Assembly (NCBI GenBank): GCA_030374805.1
Contig: JARGSG010000056.1
Span: forward strand, 310,001-374,000
From: Gracilaria gracilis
Lineage: Eukaryota; Rhodophyta; Florideophyceae; Gracilariales; Gracilariaceae
Reading direction: 5' to 3'
DNA length: 64,000 bases
A program made the position numbers and the translations under genes. Of the stretch, positions 11,285 to 21,645 are shown one piece after another. The notes below the pieces were generated by a model that saw only the letters and a program-made list of their open reading frames with translations, was not told the origin of the DNA and ran no database searches. Positions within the stretch are counted from its first letter, which is position 1, and each line of letters opens with the position of its first letter.

Positions 11285-12633
11285 ATTGGTTCTGTCTCGC
11301 ACCCCACCGCCCGTGGCGTTCGAATCACAGCCAACGCTGGATCAATTTTCTTCTACGAAGGGATACAGGGAAACCTGGAAGACATGGCTTACCAAGCTGG
11401 TCCCTGCAGCACAACGGGAACTCTACGCGCCCTGGTGCTTCGCTATCTGAAGCCCCGCCGCCTGGCGTAATTATTCGCCGCCTTGGCGCGTTGACACCCA
11501 CTCCCCATGTCGCTCCATCTAAGGAAAGGGGGGGGGGACTCGTTAATCTTCATTCCTCCGCGGTGTCGCGTGAGAAACACCGTGTGGCACGGAAGAGAGA
11601 CACCGCTAATTCGCAATCAAAGCCATCTCGGAAGCCCGGCGTCTCGTCAAGGTCGCCACGCATCAACGCAGAAGCGGAATCGTCACCAGACACTACCGCC
11701 GTGCGGGACAGGACCGAGAAGACTCAGTTGTTACCGGCGCAGCCGGTGTCTACGCCGCATAGCGCGCCTGGAGTGACTACGTCGCATAACGGAGCGGAAA
11801 CACCGCCTAAGGCGCCATTGGGCTCGCATGTCCAAGACGGAGAAGATTCGTTGGAAACTAAGTCGCCCAAAACGCCTGAGGCCGGCCACACCGTGGAAAA
11901 GTCGCTAAATACCCAGCAGGGAAGCGCCAACCGTAGCACACGGACTACACCTGTAAGGGAGATCAGCTCAGCGAGCGAACCACGTCGACAAACCAAGCTG
12001 ACACCTCCCGTGCATACGGAGGCGGAACACGCCACGGCGCAGACTAATGACGTCCACCTGTTGACAACGTCACGTGCCACCACAACGAGGCCGGTTCAAT
12101 CAGGGTTACCGTTCGCGCGAGCGCGTTCGACGCCACGCACAACTCCGTCGAAACGGTCGCTACCACGAACACTTGCGGTACGCCTACTTGGGACTCCCTC
12201 GGGAGAAGGAACTCTACCAAAACAAGGCCTCGGGAAAACCGACACCGCGAGACGCGTGACAATCGACCCAAGTGGGGGACGACACCGCGAAGGTACAGTG
12301 CCACCAACCGTGTTGGACACAACACGGTCTAACCGGAGCACCGACGCAGTGCCACACACGGTGAAGCCGCCGGAGAGCTCTCCGAAGCAGGATGTCGTAA
12401 TCACACGGCAAGGCCGGGAAGTCTTCCGACAGGAGTTCGTAGTCGACCACATAGTGCAACACTCATACCACCCGTTGGGGTACATACAGTATCTCGTACG
12501 TTGGTACGGCTACGGGCCCGAGCCTGACTCGGATGAGCCAATCGAGCATCTCCCACGATCGAAAGTGGTGCAGTACCATCGGCGTACTCTCACGGGTCTC
12601 CCGACGACAATTGTCAACGCCCAAGTGGGATAA
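11281..12633 (+). pseudogene. pol: Pol C-terminus: disordered linker and chromodomain
   Basis: A 450-codon open frame. The first about 60 codons are out of phase with the true integrase end, which is visible in the neighbouring frame to about 11448. The middle (about 11500-12400) is a long Ser/Thr/Pro/Arg-rich linker without recognisable domains. Codons about 12433-12580 form a chromodomain: FVVDHIVQH, YLVRWYGY, EPIEHL, VVQYHRR. In chromoviruses this domain fused to integrase directs insertion to particular chromatin. The stop is TAA at 12631-12633. Confidence 0.85.
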
Positions 12634-12807
12634 CACGCCCCGAAGGGGAAGAAGCTAGCTCACCGAGAAGGAAGTTGAGAAGTGGGAGAAGACGAAGCTG
12701 GCACTTGGAAAAGGAAAAATATACGTCATAGACGGAAGTAGGTTTAATGGCCATCAAGGCTATATCCTAAAACAACACCGCATAGCGGGAATCAGGAGGA
12801 AGATGGA

Positions 12808-14766
12808 CTAAGCCCCCGACCCTTGGTTGAGAGGGCCCGGAGCGCTGTCACCAGTACCCCCATTGCTGGGATTGGATCCGCCAGTAAGGCATGCAGCCAA
12901 CGCGTCCCGTATTGCGGCGACGTCCCTGCTCGCGACAGTTGCGGAAAGCCCAACTCCTCGGAGGAACTGAGCGATCACAACCGCCTCACCAGTTCCACCC
13001 CCAGAAAGGAGGACGGCAGGAACCTCGATCACATTTGGTTCGTCCGGAAGGGAAGCCACCACGGCACCTACTGACGAAGGTTCGGGCCCGGGTGGATTCA
13101 CCGGCTCAGCCGTCGCCATTCCTGGCGCTGCCGTGTCATGGGAGGTCGGCTCAGCCGCGTTGGCGGAAGGACCCTCTTCGACTACGTCGTCATCATACCC
13201 CACCTCGGGTTCTTCGTCCATCATTTGGTCGTCGTCACCGCCATAGGCGTGGTAAAAATCTTCAGCGTCGACGAAGCAAACGGGATGCCCGAAAGGGATA
13301 TACCTCGGAGCCACCTGGAGAGCTGCCGATTCAGCTGCGGTGATCTTTTGCACCTCCCAGGGATTGAAAAAGATGAAGTCTCCCGCCAATGGTGTGCGTC
13401 GTCCCGGAGACCGGTCGAAACCGCCATCCTCGTGAACGCGGCCGCTCTGAGCGAAGGGCACGCTGGCCCAATCAACTCGGTCGACTACGTCGAGGAGCCC
13501 ACGAACTTCTTCGGCATTGTTTTCAACTCTCAGAGGGACCCGCAAAGAGAGTTCTCCGATGCACGCACGAAGGCGAGGCGGGACATACCACAGTCGATAC
13601 TGGTCATATACTTCCCATAGGAGATAAGCCGCAGTGCGGATGGCCCACTCGGTGAGCACCACGGACCACAGTCCGGAATACGGATCCTCGATGAGGCAGG
13701 AGCCCAGATAGGAGAGAACCGGGGGCAACTCCACGTAGCACCCGCGACACACCTCCACCGAGGACCACCAAGTGGGAATTGGAACGTAACGGCCCAGCCG
13801 GTGATTGTGCCGGATTCGATTGATCTCCGTGTTTTGATACGGGACGAGAAACCCGAAACGGGAACGCGCACGACGCTCATCGCAGATGAAGTTCTGTAAC
13901 CACCGCGAACGGGACTCCCGGCGAAAATACCTGAACTCCGCCCGGATGATTGGATGAATCCAACACACCGCCTCCTGGCGTACATTAGGACGTCCTCTCC
14001 AGGAGTAAGTCTCAACCACCGCCAAGCGGGCGCAATATAAAATCTCGCCTTGTGTACGGTACAACCGGAGATCAAAGCTGATGGAATCAGGAATTGGGAA
14101 CTCGAAGTTCGCCCGGCTCTGCCGCGCATAGCCCAAGCGAACCAATGCCGCCTGAGCGGAAGCCAGCGACTCGCCGGAACGCCGCAAGATTACGTCAGGA
14201 GGGACGGCAACCCGTCGACGCCAATCCCACGAAGTGGTGATTAACGCCGGAAGATCCCCGGGAAGGCGATCAGTACCGTCCGCATAGGACACGATAAGCT
14301 CCTTGTTGATAACGGCTGTCGGATAAAACCACGGAGCAGTCCGGAAGATATGTGCGTGAACGCGAGGGTTCAGCCCGACTAGCTCGTCGTAGGAAGGCGA
14401 CGGCACGTCATGCATGACGTGACCATGGGGCTGCTGCCTCGAAGGGAGAATGTGCCCGCCACTGGCGTTGAGTCCCTGGGACGCCCCAGAAGCATTGCCG
14501 CTTTGCGGAAGAGGCACGGAAAGAAATCCGGAGAAGTATCCCGAGTTTGGAGGTTGACCGCTCATCGCACGAGGCACTCGAGGAACGGGAAGGTTGGTAG
14601 TAACACCGCGAGAGCGAGTTGAAGACTGTTGTGAACAGGGTTGATCGTCTCTGGAGCGAGGTTTGCACTTTGGAGTGGTAGTGACTTGGTCTTCGCGAGG
14701 CGAGTTGGAATCCGAAGACTTCGGGGATGCGCTTTTATGCCCACGGTTGGGAGTTCGACCCACCAT
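12808..14766 (-). CDS. Long antisense ORF (652 codons) between pol and 3' LTR
   Basis: An uninterrupted ORF opposite to gag-pol. First ATG at 14766-14764; an upstream GTG at 14814 lies inside the LTR. The N-terminal about 130 residues are basic and Ser/Pro-rich. The middle about 130-440 looks folded (rich in Trp, Tyr and Arg, for example FRTAPWFYPTAVI, TSWDWRRRV, FYHAYGG). The C-terminal about 150 residues are acidic, then Gly/Ala/Pro-rich. I recognise no domain. Some plant Ty3/gypsy lineages (Retand/Ogre type) carry antisense extra ORFs at this position, so this could be an analogous element gene. It is the longest intact frame in the element while gag-pol is broken, but with about 99% LTR identity that could be chance. 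Confidence 0.6.
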   Translation of the reverse strand: MVGRTPNRGHKSASPKSSDSNSPREDQVTTTPKCKPRSRDDQPCSQQSSTRSRGVTTNLPVPRVPRAMSGQPPNSGYFSGFLSVPLPQSGNASGASQGLNASGGHILPSRQQPHGHVMHDVPSPSYDELVGLNPRVHAHIFRTAPWFYPTAVINKELIVSYADGTDRLPGDLPALITTSWDWRRRVAVPPDVILRRSGESLASAQAALVRLGYARQSRANFEFPIPDSISFDLRLYRTQGEILYCARLAVVETYSWRGRPNVRQEAVCWIHPIIRAEFRYFRRESRSRWLQNFICDERRARSRFGFLVPYQNTEINRIRHNHRLGRYVPIPTWWSSVEVCRGCYVELPPVLSYLGSCLIEDPYSGLWSVVLTEWAIRTAAYLLWEVYDQYRLWYVPPRLRACIGELSLRVPLRVENNAEEVRGLLDVVDRVDWASVPFAQSGRVHEDGGFDRSPGRRTPLAGDFIFFNPWEVQKITAAESAALQVAPRYIPFGHPVCFVDAEDFYHAYGGDDDQMMDEEPEVGYDDDVVEEGPSANAAEPTSHDTAAPGMATAEPVNPPGPEPSSVGAVVASLPDEPNVIEVPAVLLSGGGTGEAVVIAQFLRGVGLSATVASRDVAAIRDALAACLTGGSNPSNGGTGDSAPGPLNQGSGA

Positions 14767-14785
14767 CGCGACGGCATGGCTCACT

Positions 14786-14801
14786 CTTAAGGAGGGGGGT
14801 A
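14786..14801 (+). promoter_or_regulatory. Polypurine tract of the Ty3/gypsy element
   Basis: CTTAAGGAGGGGGGTA abuts the TG of the 3' LTR. A purine run at this exact place is the expected plus-strand primer site. Confidence 0.85.
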
Positions 14802-15653
14802 TGAAGGACAACACTCCTTGGAGGCGATTTGAGGTACTTAGTTAATTTCCGCATCATGCGTTAGTAGATATATATGAGCTACACCGCTATTAGCGTGTTG
14901 CCTCGCTGAGGTAATTTCCATACATGTACACATGGATTGCACGGCTCGAGGCGCCGCTTAGCGGGTGTGAATAGCACACGTGTAGCACGGATATGCCAGA
15001 GGCAGTGCACCCAGCATTGCTGTATTTACTTAGATATTTTATAGAATATTTTGGCCGGCGCACCCACTGTCAGTGGTGCGCCGAGCTCAGTACTTAGAGG
15101 GTTGAGCATCGATCCCCTAAGTAAACTGCCCATTGCCAAGCAAGGGCTTCTGGCTCTAACTATCACGCCTTCGCGGATTGTTCACCTCCAAGTGGAGAGA
15201 CGACTGTGTTGTTCATGTATAGTTACCCACCCTTGTGGCGCTCAGAGTATAACCACTATTTGTGTGTCTCGTTCCGACCTATTGTCGTGTACTCGCCCCT
15301 GTACTGGGTTTGCTTTATTCTCTCTCTCTTTTCCCCACTCTGGTGATTTGCTTTCTCCCCTTTTTGGGTTTGCCTATTTGCCCTGTTCGCAGTGACCCGT
15401 TTCCGACACCTTGTCGTTGCCGTGCTACTCTCTTTCGAGGACTCATCTCGTGACCGTGTGAACACGTGGATCTCTACCGACTACTAATCAGCCTCACGCT
15501 TCGACGCTTGTCGTGGTGGTTTGACCTCGGATTTACACCCGGCTTAGCTGTGTCATTCCCGGAGTGCTCCGTTCGCTGTGCTGCCCTGTCGAGGAGAAAA
15601 TTCCGAACGTCTTCGTGAGCCTGCGCTTTTCCCGCCAAAGGCGTTGCTCCACA
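14802..15653 (+). repeat. 3' LTR of the Ty3/gypsy element
   Basis: 852 bp, TGAAGGACAAC...GCTCCACA. Against the 5' LTR I count about 8 substitutions and one CT insertion in the CTCTCT run near 15318. It is followed directly by the right-hand CGGAT duplication. Confidence 0.95.
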
Positions 15654-16203
15654 CGGATGAGGAAAAAATATATTGCACGAGGGGCTGCATTTCGAAAAGT
15701 ACCCCAAAATTTGGGCTTTCATTCTGGACAAGGGTTATCAAGGGACTCTAGAAATGCTGCGGGAAATTCATCCAAAAAAGAAGCCCCAAAATGGCATGCT
15801 AAGAACGCAAGAGCGGCACGACAACCGGAACGTATCAAGTGATAGAATTATCACTGACAACTACTTTGGACGCTGCTGTTCTCTCTGGGCCGTATTGTCG
15901 CCAAAATATCGATGGAAGGAAGAGAACTATGATTATTTCTTCCATTTCGCGCTGTCGCTTACTAATATGCATGCAAAATGGCATCCCCTACGTGCAGATG
16001 ATGGTGAATTCTACAGAAAGTATAAGGCTCGACTTTATTTTATAGGATACCACACTGTTGATAGACGTCGTAACGCACACCAGTTGTACCGTGAGCCCAA
16101 GAAGCGGCGTCTTGATGTAGATTTCTGTTCCATGGCCACTTCACACACCAACTACCCAGACCGTGACCTTATGACCTGCCATAACCTTTGCGTTCGTATA
16201 TAG
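15654..16203 (+). pseudogene. PIF/Harbinger-like DDE transposase, C-terminal part
   Basis: Continuation of the transposase cut at 4636; 15654-15658 is the duplicated target. After a one-base frame change in the A-run at 15662-15668, the frame reads ILDKGYQG (second catalytic Asp at 15727-15729), EIHPKKKPQNG, SSDRIITDNYFGR, WAVLSPKYRW, ALTNMH-like LSLTNMHAKWHPL, all DDE_Tnp_4 landmarks. The third acidic position (GAC 15856-15858, TDNYFGR) is Asp where relatives I know have Glu. The frame ends at TAG 16201-16203. Together with 3885-4636 this gives one transposase interrupted by the retrotransposon. Confidence 0.88.
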
Positions 16204-16429
16204 GAGTTCAGTAAAATGATCTTTGATTCCCACTCCATGTTCCCCACTACTGCCCGCCGGCGCCTGATGTCACGGGGTGGTGATTGTGCCGCTTCTTGGC
16301 CGAAGTCGCAAGCGGTGGGGTCCAGATTGGCTGCGCAGGGCCTCAACGCGCAGGACGGAATAGAATGCAGCGACGGCAGCCTCAAGAACGACTAACACGG
16401 GGAAAACAACGTGCGGTTTAGGAGTTAAT
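16204..16429. other. Short spacer after the transposase
   Basis: Probably the 3' flank of the Harbinger-like element. No terminal inverted repeat matching the left side was found by eye. Confidence 0.4.
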
Positions 16430-17900
16430 GTTTATGTGTAGGATATGGTGACGGCGGCAGCGGCACCTGAACGGTTGATAAATATGGGTCATGCTGTGCC
16501 AGAAGCGGTGGTGGCGGCGGAGGAGCACTCTAGGTGTCGTACTATGCGAGGTGGCACGAATGTTGGCAGCTATAGCGCTGGCACCGAGATGGAGGAGGCT
16601 CTGTAGCCCTTGCTTTAAGAGCAATGGCGGCTACGAAGATCAGAGAGGGCTCTCGCGCCGACAGCGGCCGCGGCGACAAGCAACGCCTGTTCTGGCGCCG
16701 AAAGTGGCGACGAAGACAAGCAGCAAAGGTAATGATGGAGACTGTGGCTGGACAAACAAACAGCGAGGGTGGTAGCGGCGACAGCGGTGGCGGCGAGAGA
16801 GTACAGTATGTGTGGTGTTGGTGCAGCAGGTAAGTCGGCCGGGACAAGCACCGGAGGTGGTTGCAGGGACAGCAGCGGCACCAAGAGGAAGAGGGCTTCG
16901 CGGGCTTTGCTAGCAGAGCCATTTCTGCGAAGACAGGCAGCGACCGTGGGAGAGGCAACATCCACGCCAGCACGAAAGACTGGTGTATATGGCGACAAGG
17001 GCGGAGGCAGGAGTGACAAGGGTGGGTGGCGACAGTGGCGGCTGTAGGAGAGACAAGTATAGGCGGGGAAATTTGCGGCGGCGAGGGGCAGAGTGTGTGT
17101 GAGGACAGCAACGACGGCGGCGGCGAGGAGAACGAGTGTGGGTGGCGAGACGGAAGGCGGTGGGAAGCGGCGGCGAGGAGTAGGAGAAGAGGCTAGGGTG
17201 GTGGCGGCGACGGATACAACAGCCAAAAATTCGAGTGTGGTTGGCGGCAGCAGTGGCTGGACGGACTAGGGCAGGCGGGGATGTCGGCAGAGGCGAGGGA
17301 CACAGTGTGTGTGATAACAGCGGCGGCGGCAGTGGTAGGGGCGAGTGTGGGTGACAAGAGCGGCAGCAACTGAAGGGATGAGCTTTGTCAGTGACATTGG
17401 TGGCAGCTCCGGGAGGGAGGAGTATGGTTGGAGAGACCGGTGGCCGACGCAGTGACGGCATACAGACGGGGGAGTGCGTGCAGCTGCAGAGTTGGCAGCA
17501 GTACAGAAGAGTATGGGGGTACGAGTGGAGGCCTTCGAAGTGGGAGAGGAAAGTATGGGCAGCTAAGTCGACGGCGGCGCTAGGAACGAGCGTAGGTAGC
17601 GAAACCGTCCTCGTCGAGGAGCAGGAGTACAGACGAGGATGGTGGGAGAAACCGATACCAGAGCAAGAAGTACGAGAGGGCGTGGCGGCAGCAGCTGTGG
17701 CGGGAAGGACGAGTGTGGGTGGTGACAGTGAAGGCTTGGCGTTGTTGGATTGGGGAAAACAGGGGTGGGTAGAAGCAAGAGAAAGGAGAAATGTTGTGGA
17801 AAGATTTGGTAGTTCCTCCGCCAAGCGACGGCGGCCGCGGCGACGGCCAAATTCAAGAAGGGAGCTTTCTGTACCGGCAGTATTACAAATGGAAAGACAG
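16430..17900. repeat. GC-rich degenerate minisatellite
   Basis: A G-rich plus strand with recurring GGCGGC, GACAGCGG and AGTGTGGGTGG units. GAGTGTGGGTGG-like units recur near 17130, 17234, 17345, 17588 and 17708, and GTGTGTGTGA-like units near 17090 and 17300, giving a loose period of about 105-120 bp. The long minus-strand open frames across this region (Ser/Pro/Leu/His-rich) are explained by the composition and the repeat, so I do not call genes. The purine bias between strands is strong. Confidence 0.65.
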
Positions 17901-18557
17901 CACAATCTTTCAGGAATATATTTTGTACATAGACAACATAGTAGTTGTTGATTGGAGGGCCAAAGTTTGTAAATAGCAATGAGTTTTTCTTAATTTTGGA
18001 ATATATTCCAATACAACTGAATGAAACTAGTTACAGCGCAGAATTTCGTAAAACCAGAGCTTCCTTAGGAATCAGTCATCAACTGCAAAACTACTCTGTC
18101 TTCGTGCAATTAGTGACTATTTGGTTTAGAGATCTACTGTACAGTGTATAATATACATCAGTGTAACACAAACTGAATAAGTTTATAACCCCCAAGCAAA
18201 ACTTTTGAGGCGTTCTCCTTGTCCGTTTCCATACCAGTTCTATACGTGACCACGGTTGGCACACGCGGAACAGTATTCAACGTGTTCAATCTATTTGGGA
18301 AGTGTCCATTGAACAAGCGCTTATTCATAGGCTCCCAAGCGGTTGTCGTTGCTCTTAGAGCATGTCTACCAGCGGCGCAAATATCATAATTTCTCGATTT
18401 TGCCCCGATTTGCATCCCTACCAGCGTTCCAAAAAACAAACCAACGGTGCAAATCCAAGACTTTGCGGCATTTCCATGTGCATTTGGGTAGCAAAATGCA
18501 CCTGGAAGTGGACCGCAAACGGCCATTTGTCAATGCAATTCGACACCAAACTGGCTA
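17901..18557. other. Spacer, probably the left flank of a second Harbinger-like element
   Basis: No supportable gene. Around 18355-18470 there are related phrases (CTACCAGCG...GCAAAT twice, CAACGGTGCAAATCC), possibly short repeats near an element end. The frames here are short and overlap on both strands. Confidence 0.4.
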
Positions 18558-19511
18558 ATGAACTACTTTCGTGAATTTTATCCACCTCATTGGCGCCAAA
18601 ACCACACTATCTCTTGTTCAGTACAGGTCTTGTATTCTCACTGCCTATCTTGCATGACTGCAAAAATGTCCTGTTCCTTATTTACTGCAACCAAAAGCGC
18701 ACCCGTGGCTTCTACAACAGTTCCATCAATTAAAGCATCAGGAACCACTCCAACCTTAATAAGTGCAAATTCAAAGAAGACTAGACCCAAAAAAGCCAAA
18801 AAAGGCAACAAAGGCCGCAAAAAAGCTCCAAACTACAACTTTGATAACATTTCAGCTCTTCTCGACATTGTTGAAGAGGTAGAATCAATTAAGTCTAATA
18901 TGTGAGCCCTTGTAGTCAACACATGTTCATTATGGCGCAAGACCAACACCCGTTCTGCGAGTGATAAAACCTCTTTAGAGACATGTTTCACAAGCTCTGT
19001 AACGCCAAAAAGGAAACTGGAGATCCATTTTGCTCGCCAAGCTTGCGAAGGGAAAACACATTGCTCGCGATATACCAGGAAAAATTGAGGCTCCCGTTCT
19101 AAACGAAGAGAGGGATCAGGAAGAGTGCGATGGTGACGCGGGCGATGATGTGAACAATGATTTTGATGACGATAATACTATCGAGTGGAGGAAAGAAAGC
19201 GCGGAATTGGCACAGACGGTTTTCCGTCCAAGAAAGCGAGAACAGAGGATGCCATCGTAGAAAAGGTTGACACGATGACGGAGTCTATTGGGGGGATAGC
19301 CAAGTATATGGAATCTGCGAACGATCCTGGCGTCGTCGCGGCAAATCAGGAGAGAATGATCTCCAACGCTGTGTAACAGGAGGTGAAAGCATTGACCGAA
19401 GAGGTGAGTCAGATTATAGGGGATACAAAAGCAATGATAATTGGCATGAACAACGTTCTGCAGCAACTCGTCCACAAACTGTCTCAAGACGCGCCAAACG
19501 CCAATCCATAG
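18558..19511 (+). pseudogene. SANT/Myb-like partner gene of the second Harbinger-like element
   Basis: The first ORF (18558-18905) has a lysine-rich stretch (KKTRPKKAKKGNKGRKK) followed by NYNFDNISALLDIVEEV, the start of a SANT/Myb-like helix set. The homologous text continues in other frames: NLFRDMFHKLCNAKKETGDPFC about 18970-19045, KHIARDI about 19055, then acidic DDVNNDFDDDN and a C-terminal coiled-coil-like tail to about 19510. Such proteins bind DNA and accompany PIF/Harbinger transposases. At least two frame changes and one stop (TAA about 19375) break it. It converges with the transposase on the other strand, with their ends within about 15 bp. Confidence 0.6.
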
Positions 19512-19523
19512 TAACTAAATCTC

Positions 19524-20550
19524 TCAGAGCCTTGTCTTGTGCCCTCGGGTTTCCGCGGGCGCGGGCCGCGCTCGTTTCCCTTCATGAGTTGGGTTGTACG
19601 TGGACGCAATTTGATTGTGACCCATCAGCCTCGTGCGCCCGTTCAATAAACGAAAAGCCAACTCAATGATGATACCTCGCCACCTAGAGTGAGATGATAG
19701 CACACTTTTCAGACGCCGAAAGGGGCCCTTTATGGCACGGGTGCGCCATTCAGGGCTCTGCCTCTCGCTAGGCAGAACGCGTTGCGTAACCAAATCGATA
19801 GCAGCAAGTTCCACAGACTCAGGGATATCGCTCGTTTCGTTCGTTTTGCGCGCACGGAGGATCTTGGCGTTGGTGCAGGACGTGTTATTAAGAAACGCTG
19901 AATCTCCCAGGATCGCCATTCCCGCCGGAGTCAGGTCATCCGAAAGCTTTGGATAATAAAGACCCAAACGTCCTGCCAACTTTGTTTCGTGTCAGCTGCC
20001 GGGGAAATTCACGGTGCCATGTATAATTTCACCGAAGAAGTTGAACACAAACAGGTTAGCCACTTCCTCCTGTTGCGTATATCCTTCATGGTATTCATTT
20101 TATAAGTTAGTGTCTCCGTAGTTTTGACAATAAAAGCGACCAACGTCCGTTACACCGAAGACGCCTTTCATCAAAGGGTCCGAACTGTCTGTTTTTCTGA
20201 AGAAGAGCAGCGGAAGCCCTCATCTCAGCCACGGTCGGCCACCGTTCCTCGAACAAGATAGCCTCTTCCTTCCTTAGAGAATTTAGAAGAACATAAAGAG
20301 CGTAATCCAGCCACACACTCGTAGGCGACGGAACAATGCCAAAGCGAGGACAGAGTTGATACATGTTGGAGCTTGTCTTCATATAATATAAGGCCATCCC
20401 CAATAAATCTTTAGAGTGCAATAGAGGTTTTCGTCCTTTTCGAGATGTGGTTCTACGATACGAACTTCCGTTGTTGATCGCCATATGTGTTTGTTCAAAG
20501 ATGGGTAGTAATATGTCAAAGAATATTTGCCTTTTGAAGTTTGTGACCAC
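19524..20550 (-). pseudogene. HARBI1-like DDE transposase of the second Harbinger-like element
   Basis: The N-terminal part (20550-20107) reads GRKPLLHSKDLLGMALYY, SSNMYQLCPRFGIVPS, VWLDYALYVLL and RWPTVAEM, the usual helical N-domain. After a frame change near 20165 the core shows GVFGVTDVGRFY (first Asp), EYHEGYTQ, FNFFGEIIHGTVNFPGS, with stops TAA and TGA in the 20000-20100 stretch. The last ORF (19979-19524) has GMAILGDSAFL (second Asp), RQSPEWRTRAIKGPFRRLK (Glu region) and RLLNGRTRLMGHNQI. This is a different family branch from the transposase at 3885. It is non-functional. Confidence 0.88.
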
Positions 20551-21004
20551 AACAAAGTCACCTTCTCTTCCTGTTCTGAGTAGTCGTTGCCACTTAGTCT
20601 CGTCGTTTTCCGTCGGTGTTATCAGAATGCTAGTTTTGGTGTCAAAAATGACCGAATTAAAATGATCGAAAAACCGGTGAATTTATCCAAATTTGGATGT
20701 GCTTAATTTCCGAAAATATTTCCACATTTCCACTTGTGCTAGTTTGTGTGGGAAGAATCATTCACGATTATTTCCATCATTGCTAGTTTGGATGGAAGAC
20801 AAACTAGCATGTTACTTCCGTTCACGCTAGTTTCCGAACCCAATGTAAGTGTGTAAGTGGCACGTATTTAGAACTATACGGCGGCGAATAGGTATATATA
20901 TACATAAATAGCTACTTATGGAATACGATTAGAAGAATACAAACCCTTCGAATAGGAACTCTCTATAGAGATACAGCACATCTATTCAACAACTCTCATA
21001 TCAG
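20551..21004. repeat. Possible solo LTR or element end with a 10-bp hairpin
   Basis: A perfect hairpin, TGCTAGTTTG / CAAACTAGCA, sits at 20781-20790 and 20800-20809, and GCTAGTTT occurs again near 20740 and 20829. The stretch about 20737-21004 begins near TG, has a TATATATATA-like box at about 20893 and ends ...CTCATATCA. It looks LTR-like, but no duplication or partner was found. No gene is visible. Confidence 0.3.
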
Positions 21005-21153
21005 ATATCGGCCGTTTATTTTCTCACTTTTGAAACGCCTTCGCATCACGTGTCACCTCCCCCATCACTCCGTCCCACCCTCCGTGCGCCATATTACGCT
21101 CCCCACCACTACGTACCCCCCTCTCCCCCAACACCCCCACACCGCTCCCCGCC

Positions 21154-21645
21154 ATGTCTAATTGCTGCTTTGAAGGCTGCTCCTTCTTCGCTCGCACCAT
21201 CCCCGCCATTCAAAGGCACCAAAGAAGGTGCCCCAACAGTCTAACCGCCAACAAGCGTTTCCTCTTCCCCGGTGGCAACGTCTCTCACTTCCTCCCACGC
21301 CCAAAGCGTCACAAGTCCACCCCCCTACTCCCATCACCACCCCCACCTCCTCTCTCCAATCGCCCTTCTGATAACGTCCCCATCGCCGACGACGACTTCT
21401 ACCATCACCAGCAGCTCTCCCTCTCCGTCCACACCCAAGACGCCTACCATATCGTAAGAACCTCCGTCTGCTCCCTCTCCCCCTCCCCACCCCCTCCACG
21501 GCCCCCCTCCTTCCCCCTCCTCAACAACCCTTACCTCGAACGAATGGTACTCTACATCTCTTCCATCGCTTCCACCCTCGGCCCCCGCAAAGGCAGACGA
21601 ACTCATCTCTCTCCTCCATGACCCCTCTTTCTCCAAGTCAGCCTT
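21154..21645 (+). pseudogene. Plavaka-like transposase, N-terminal part
   Basis: ATG at 21154. A zinc-finger-like start (CCFEGCSFF...H..RC) is typical for the N-terminus of Plavaka/KDZ-type transposases, followed by a Pro/Ser-rich stretch. Coding changes frame near 21590 and ends in DPSFSKSAF, where the copia element interrupts it. The rest resumes at 44580. Composition is C-rich (Ser/Pro codons ending in C), like 44580-50000 and unlike the inserted DNA. Confidence 0.7.
21641..21645. repeat. Target-site duplication, left (GCCTT)
   Basis: GCCTT at 21641-21645 precedes the first copia LTR and recurs at 44580-44584 directly after the second. Joining the two flanks restores the continuity of the Plavaka-like coding frame (SKSAF / AFNQS). 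Confidence 0.75.

Larger units (their letters stand above)
4637..15653 (+). mobile_element. Ty3/gypsy (chromovirus-like) LTR retrotransposon, 11.0 kb
   Basis: A full-length element with two LTRs, a PBS, a polypurine tract and the order Gag, protease, reverse transcriptase/RNase H, integrase, chromodomain, which is the Ty3/gypsy order. It carries an extra 2-kb antisense ORF before the 3' LTR. It is inserted in a Harbinger-like transposase with a perfect 5-bp duplication. LTRs differ by about 8 substitutions plus one 2-bp indel by my count (about 99% identity), so insertion is recent. Even so, gag-pol carries in-frame stops at 6550, 7318, 8862 and 10865, at least two frameshifts, and altered catalytic residues. 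This copy is not autonomous. Confidence 0.95.

Noticed and set aside
16542-17905. Long minus-strand Ser/Pro/Leu-rich ORFs (189-331 codons)
   Set aside because: They overlap in different phases across a GC-rich degenerate repeat and have no domain-like features. Composition alone keeps them open.
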